Shown one piece after another: positions 6,280 through 9,145 of a stretch of 9,145 nt of DNA (the first letter of the stretch is position 1; each line of letters opens with the position of its first letter). The DNA lies in NCBI GenBank assembly GCA_002317385.1, contig DCJH01000043.1, positions 7,652-16,796 of the forward strand, read 5' to 3'. The DNA comes from Prevotella sp. UBA1705. GTDB lineage: Bacteria; Bacteroidota; Bacteroidia; Bacteroidales; Bacteroidaceae. The notes under the pieces are model-generated. The model was not told the DNA's origin, did not search any database, and saw only the letters and a list, made by a program, of their open reading frames with translations. The position numbers and the translations under genes were made by a program.

Positions 6280-7305
6280 CTATTGGCGCAGGCGCTCGCG
6301 GAAGTGGTTGCTCTTGCTCAGATAGGTCATCAAGGCGAGCACGCTACCGAAGGCCACGGCCAAGGACAACAGGTAGGCCACTGAGGCCAGCGAGTCGTAG
6401 AGCCCGTGGAGCACGGCGGGAATGGCGAGGGCCAGCACATAGAGCGACTTGCGATAGCGCGGATAGAGGTTGGCAAAGCCCACAAAGTAGCCGCATATGC
6501 CGCCCCAGAGGGCATGAAGGAAGGGCATGGACGTGAGGCGCGCTATATTGAGCAGGAAGGCCGTGGTGTAGTCGGCCTGCGTGTTCACCGTGGTCTGATA
6601 CTGCACTCCCTCGAACACGCCGAACGCAATGCCCGACATGAGACCGTAGTAGACCAGCGTCTGGGGCAGGAGCGGTTCCTTGGTGCGCCTCACGAGATAG
6701 AGCAGGGGCAGCATTTTCACGAATTCCTCGGTCAGACCTACGCCGAGCGTGAATCCCACAATGTTGATGGGAAACGACATTTCGGTGAACATGTAGAAGA
6801 AATTGAGCCGGTTGAGCCCCGAGAAGATGATGAATACGGCCAGCTGTGTGAGGAAGAACACCGAGACGGTGGTGCGCACGTTCACCTGCCGGGTGCGGAA
6901 AAGATAGTAGAAAAACAATCCCCAGATGACCGCGAAATAGAGCGATACGGCGTAGAACACCAAGTAGCCGCCCACCGGCAGGAGCATGAGCACCGAGAGC
7001 GAGAGCCCTACCACGGCCAGCACCAGCAGGTGCTTGTCTTGCATCCAGCTGTGGCGCGTCATGTCTTCACGCGGGAAGATGAATTCCGAGCCTATGGCCC
7101 GCAGCTGCTGTCTCAGCGTGCCGCTGTCGCGCACATGGGGCTCCAGGCCGCGCCTCTCCAAGAACTGGGCCACCGTGCCCTCCTCACCGGTCTCGGCGTC
7201 GCGTGCCCGGTCGTGCATGAGCAACTTGCCGTCTTCCACATATCTTGCCACCACGTCTTCCCCGTAGGGGCCGTACTCGTGGTCGTTGCGTATCACGTAT
7301 ATCAT
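6280..7305 (-). CDS. GYF_2-like domain plus PrsW-family intramembrane protease
   Basis: Predicted integral membrane protein of 341 residues. Residues 1 to about 55 (MIYVIRNDHEYGPY..., with DGKLLMHDRAR) resemble the GYF_2 fold, often found fused to bacterial membrane proteins and thought to bind peptides. A linker follows to about residue 90. The rest is a multi-helix membrane domain (about eight helices by eye, 91-330). It carries the PrsW-family motifs in order: EEFVK (193-197), FEGVQY (231-236, E232), HALWGG (264-269) and HGLYD (300-304). These Glu and His residues are the conserved putative active site of the family, whose founder PrsW of Bacillus cleaves the anti-sigma factor RsiW. The substrate here is unknown; no anti-sigma or ECF sigma gene is visible in this window. 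The gene has its own -7 element and is divergent from the RidA gene. All key residues are present, so an active protein is expected. Confidence 0.88.
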   Translation of the reverse strand: MIYVIRNDHEYGPYGEDVVARYVEDGKLLMHDRARDAETGEEGTVAQFLERRGLEPHVRDSGTLRQQLRAIGSEFIFPREDMTRHSWMQDKHLLVLAVVGLSLSVLMLLPVGGYLVFYAVSLYFAVIWGLFFYYLFRTRQVNVRTTVSVFFLTQLAVFIIFSGLNRLNFFYMFTEMSFPINIVGFTLGVGLTEEFVKMLPLLYLVRRTKEPLLPQTLVYYGLMSGIAFGVFEGVQYQTTVNTQADYTTAFLLNIARLTSMPFLHALWGGICGYFVGFANLYPRYRKSLYVLALAIPAVLHGLYDSLASVAYLLSLAVAFGSVLALMTYLSKSNHFRERLRQ

Positions 7306-7325
7306 ATTTCAAGTGTTTGGTGTAG

Positions 7326-7333
7326 CAAATTTA
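7326..7333 (-). promoter_or_regulatory. Putative -7 promoter element of the prsW-like gene
   Basis: TAAATTTG on the minus strand is an exact TAnnTTTG match, 20 nt before the ATG at 7305-7303, implying a short leader of about 14 nt. This arrangement is nearly identical to that of the lipid kinase gene. Confidence 0.55.
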
Positions 7334-7408
7334 AGCATATTTCCTTAAAACCATGGGATGCAACGCCACTTTTTAAGCCAAACAATGGCACATTACAAAT
7401 CATTTTGC

Positions 7409-7416
7409 TACATTTG
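7409..7416 (+). promoter_or_regulatory. Putative -7 promoter element of the RidA gene
   Basis: TACATTTG is an exact TAnnTTTG match, 31 nt before the RidA ATG at 7448, giving a leader of about 25 nt. It lies downstream of the in-frame ATG at 7358, arguing against that longer start. Confidence 0.6.
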
Positions 7417-7447
7417 CATTATCATTCAAACCATCAAATATCATATT

Positions 7448-7825
7448 ATGAACGCAATCAACACAGAACTGGCACCTGCTGCCATCGGTCCCTACAGTCA
7501 GGCCATCCACGCCGGAAACCTCGTATTTGTCAGCGGTCAGTTGCCGGTCGATCCGGCTACGGGCAACTTTGCCGAGGGCGGCATCAAGGAGCTTACCCGC
7601 CAGAGTCTCACCAACATGAAGCACATTCTGGAAGCCGAGGGGCTCACTATGGGCCACGTGGTAAAGACTACTGTCTTCCTCGCCGATATGGCCGACTTCG
7701 CCGAGATGAACGAGGTGTATGCCGAATTCTTCGCTAAGCCGTTCCCCGCCCGCTCCGCAGTGGCCATCAAGACGCTGCCCAAGAATGCGCGTGTAGAGGT
7801 GGAGTGCATCGCTTCGGAGGTGTAA
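7448..7825 (+). CDS. ridA: RidA family reactive enamine/imine deaminase
   Basis: Small cytoplasmic enzyme of the RidA/YjgF/UK114 family, which hydrolyses reactive 2-aminoacrylate and related enamines released by PLP enzymes such as serine/threonine dehydratase. It is normally a homotrimer with active sites at subunit interfaces. The 125-residue length is standard. Family motifs visible are APAAIGPYSQAI (9-20), FVSGQLPVDP (27-36) and FPARSAV (99-105), with the substrate-carboxylate-binding Arg102. VEVECIA (116-122) follows, with Glu117, the catalytic-site acid of deaminating members. Having both Arg and Glu points to a true RidA deaminase, not an inactive paralogue. The start at 7448 (MNAINTELAP) gives the usual N-terminus. 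The frame is open upstream to 7358, but that part lies across the promoter. It shares a divergent intergenic region with the prsW-like gene. Confidence 0.96.
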   Translation: MNAINTELAPAAIGPYSQAIHAGNLVFVSGQLPVDPATGNFAEGGIKELTRQSLTNMKHILEAEGLTMGHVVKTTVFLADMADFAEMNEVYAEFFAKPFPARSAVAIKTLPKNARVEVECIASEV

Positions 7826-7836
7826 CCGTCATTGAT

Positions 7837-7881
7837 AAACCCCGTATGGCAGCCCTCGTGGGGCTACTGTCCGGGGCTTTT
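7837..7881. terminator. Possible bidirectional terminator between ridA and the Sel1-repeat gene
   Basis: AAACCCCG (7837-7844) can pair with CGGGGCTT (7872-7879) across an inner hairpin AGCCC/GGGCT (7851-7855 and 7861-7865), and a T run follows (7878-7882). The outer pairing is imperfect by one position (A/C on plus, a G-U wobble on minus). It lies between two convergent genes and overlaps the last codons of the Sel1-repeat gene. Confidence 0.5.
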
Positions 7882-8205
7882 TGTGTCCTCACGGCAACGC
7901 TCCTGGGCTGCCCGAAGCTCCTCACTGCGCTTCACGGCGGGCTCGAATCCCATGTTGGCCGACCGTCGCCACAGAGCGATGGCCCGCCCGGCATCCTCTC
8001 TTACGCCGGTGCCCTGCCAGTAGCACCAGGCCAGATAATACATCGCTTCGGCATGATTCTGCCTTTCGGCATACCGCAGCACGCGGACGGCGTCCTCATA
8101 GTTGTGCTCGCCGAGCAGTCGCTTGGCTCGTTCCACCGCCTCGTCATAGGTCTCTTCGGGGTTGTCTTCGGCAAATCCGAAGAACGATTTCCATAGTGTG
8201 TTCAT
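7864..8205 (-). CDS. Small Sel1-repeat (TPR-like) protein
   Basis: A 113-residue protein with no signal peptide or membrane helix. Residues 19-50 form an amphipathic helical pair (TYDEAVERAKRLL...NYEDAVRVLRYAERQ) resembling a TPR. Residues 51-86 hold one clear Sel1-like repeat: AEAMYYLAWCYWQGTGV followed by AGRAIALWRRSANMGF, with the family's G-G-V turn and the A..W...A helix. Sel1 repeats act as protein-protein interaction scaffolds; the partner is unknown. The C-terminal part is a charged helix (PAVKRSEELRAAQERCRED) and a short tail. It lies 57 bp after the DUF169 gene on the same strand with no -7 element or terminator in the gap, so the two are probably co-transcribed. The ATG at 8205-8203 is the only plausible start in this frame near the conserved part. 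Confidence 0.82.
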   Translation of the reverse strand: MNTLWKSFFGFAEDNPEETYDEAVERAKRLLGEHNYEDAVRVLRYAERQNHAEAMYYLAWCYWQGTGVREDAGRAIALWRRSANMGFEPAVKRSEELRAAQERCREDTKSPGQ

Positions 8206-8262
8206 TGTCGTCAGGATGGGTTGTGATGGCCAGGGGTAGGCTTATCCTCATGAATGCCCTTG

Positions 8263-8979
8263 CTATTCTCCGCCCTCCATGCGCTCGCGCACCTTGGGCC
8301 AGGCATGCGAATTGGTGAGAAAACACTCGTCGAGGGTCGTTAGCAGGGTGTCAAGACGCGACTTGGGGATGCCGAAGCCCAGCTTGTCGGGGTCGATGCA
8401 TGGGCGCACGGAGGGGTCGAAGAGGCCGAGGAAGCACCGCTGGCCACCGCGACGGTTCTCTGTGGTGACATTGGCAAACATGCTGCTGCAGCCCGAACCG
8501 AAGGCCGTGGTCACGGCCATGGGGTCTTGAGAGTCGAAGAATGCCCAGCCGCAGAGCCCCGAGAGCTCGTCGGGCGTGGCCAGAAAAATCATGCCTTCGA
8601 TGTGGTCGAGCGTCTCCACGTGGTCCACGCGCATGATGTTGAGCCATGGGGCAGGGGCTGGGAGAATGTTCATCTGCTCCACGGAGTCGACCACTTGCTC
8701 GGGCGTCTGCTTGTAACGCTCGGTGTATGACACGAACTTGGGCACTCGCTCGGGCATCGGGGTGAAGCCCGTGTAGAACTTTCCGCCCCCACATCTGATG
8801 TTGGACTCATTGAGACTCACCACCTCTCCCTGCTCAATCTGGGCAAACGTCTTGAAGAAACAGCCGCCGGTCTTGGCCGTCTCGGCTATCGGCTCGTCGG
8901 TATAGAAGTAGACAAAGGGCAGAGTAGCCTTTTCGCCGAAGATGTCGCGAAACTTGCTGATGAATGTTTCTGTTGTCAT
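8263..8979 (-). CDS. DUF169 family protein (COG2043-like)
   Basis: A 238-residue cytoplasmic protein that I assign to DUF169, a family of unknown function found in archaea and anaerobic bacteria. Supporting features are the early Cys followed by a CGGG segment (C40; C63 in IRCGGGKFYTG) and a central PAPWLNIMRVD. The later part has FGSGCSSMF (C164), RCFLGLFD (C182) and RPCIDPDKLGFGIP (C194), ending in a helical segment. Six cysteines (40, 63, 143, 164, 182, 194) are spread through the protein, several next to glycines. That would suit a metal or redox centre, but no ligand set is established from the sequence. The C-terminal stretch DKLGFGIPKSRLDTLLTTL is the DUF169-typical ending. The gene has its own -7 element and is followed by the Sel1-repeat gene. 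Family assignment is from memory of the pattern and is moderately sure; function is not known. Confidence 0.82.
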   Translation of the reverse strand: MTTETFISKFRDIFGEKATLPFVYFYTDEPIAETAKTGGCFFKTFAQIEQGEVVSLNESNIRCGGGKFYTGFTPMPERVPKFVSYTERYKQTPEQVVDSVEQMNILPAPAPWLNIMRVDHVETLDHIEGMIFLATPDELSGLCGWAFFDSQDPMAVTTAFGSGCSSMFANVTTENRRGGQRCFLGLFDPSVRPCIDPDKLGFGIPKSRLDTLLTTLDECFLTNSHAWPKVRERMEGGE

Positions 8980-9001
8980 TTGAGTTTGTTTAGGTATATC
9001 G

Positions 9002-9009
9002 CAAAGATA
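9002..9009 (-). promoter_or_regulatory. Putative -7 promoter element of the DUF169-Sel1 unit
   Basis: TATCTTTG on the minus strand is an exact TAnnTTTG match, 22 nt before the DUF169 ATG at 8979-8977. No clear -33 element. Confidence 0.55.
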
Positions 9010-9085
9010 CGATATATATGGGGAAAGACGGTGTTAAAAAATGCGAAATTTACTTCTTTTCTTCTTATTTGTCACATAAACGCAA

Positions 9086-9093
9086 TACCTTTG
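9086..9093 (+). promoter_or_regulatory. Putative -7 promoter element of the tRNA gene
   Basis: TACCTTTG is an exact TAnnTTTG match, 23 nt before the predicted tRNA 5' end. A TTTG at 9068-9071 lies upstream, but the 14-nt gap is shorter than usual for a -33 element. Confidence 0.6.
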
Positions 9094-9116
9094 CACTCGC
9101 TTTGAAAAAAGCCTTG

Positions 9117-9145
9117 GGGTGGTTACCAGAGTGGCCAAATGGGGC
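9117..9145 (+). tRNA. Partial tRNA (5' part only), probably tRNA-Tyr
   Basis: The last 29 nt fit the start of a tRNA: a 7-nt acceptor strand GGGTGGT (9117-9123), T8 A9, a D-stem CCA pairing with TGG, and the D-loop GAGTGGCCAAA between them. The long D-loop containing GTGGCCAAA is typical of class II tRNAs and most like bacterial tRNA-Tyr (compare E. coli GAGCGGCCAAAGG). tRNA-Ser and tRNA-Leu are the alternatives. The anticodon lies beyond the window, so identity cannot be proved here. Confidence 0.72.

Noticed and set aside
7358..7447. Upstream extension of RidA by 30 residues
   Set aside because: It spans the exact TAnnTTTG element at 7409-7416, and RidA proteins are normally 124-130 residues long.
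6406..7737. 443-codon plus-strand frame across prsW and into ridA
   Set aside because: It overlaps two well-supported genes on different strands, and the translation is His/Glu-rich with no domain pattern.
8144..8326. 60-codon minus-strand frame bridging DUF169 and the Sel1 gene
   Set aside because: It overlaps both genes in another frame, and its translation has no coding character.

Overview
The window reads as a chromosomal segment of a Bacteroidota bacterium, most likely order Bacteroidales and close to Prevotella. Three things point there. A serine palmitoyltransferase of the Bacteroides/Prevotella type is present. The promoter-like motif TAnnTTTG (the Bacteroidota -7 element) lies in front of nearly every gene, with no Shine-Dalgarno sequences. 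The genes are GC-rich while the gaps between them are AT-rich. The genus is an inference; the phylum is fairly secure.

Left part (1-4209): lon, the ATP-dependent protease, runs leftward off the window edge, keeping its ATPase motifs and its Ser/Lys dyad. Divergent from it is trmN6, a tRNA adenine-N6 methyltransferase. It converges on a lipid kinase of the diacylglycerol/sphingosine kinase family, which is on the minus strand.

Centre (4210-5630): the lipid kinase gene is divergent from spt, serine palmitoyltransferase, the committed step of sphingolipid synthesis. Each has its own -7 element in a shared 176-bp gap. spt ends in a textbook intrinsic terminator.

Right part (5631-9145): next come a 64-residue single-pass membrane protein with a natural run of six histidines; a 359-bp gap holding about four copies of a 22-bp tandem repeat; and a GYF_2-like/PrsW-family membrane protease. 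Divergent from the protease gene is a RidA-family deaminase. A probable two-gene unit follows on the minus strand, a DUF169 protein and a small Sel1-repeat protein. The first 29 nt of a class II tRNA, probably tRNA-Tyr, lie at the right edge.

Most of the window is ordinary housekeeping chromosome. I see no insertion sequence, phage gene, CRISPR array or defence cassette. The points that most deserve a second look are the 22-bp repeat array, the His-rich membrane peptide, the pairing of spt with a lipid kinase, and the GYF_2-PrsW architecture. Long open frames antisense to lon, the kinase, spt and prsW appear to be by-products of codon usage.
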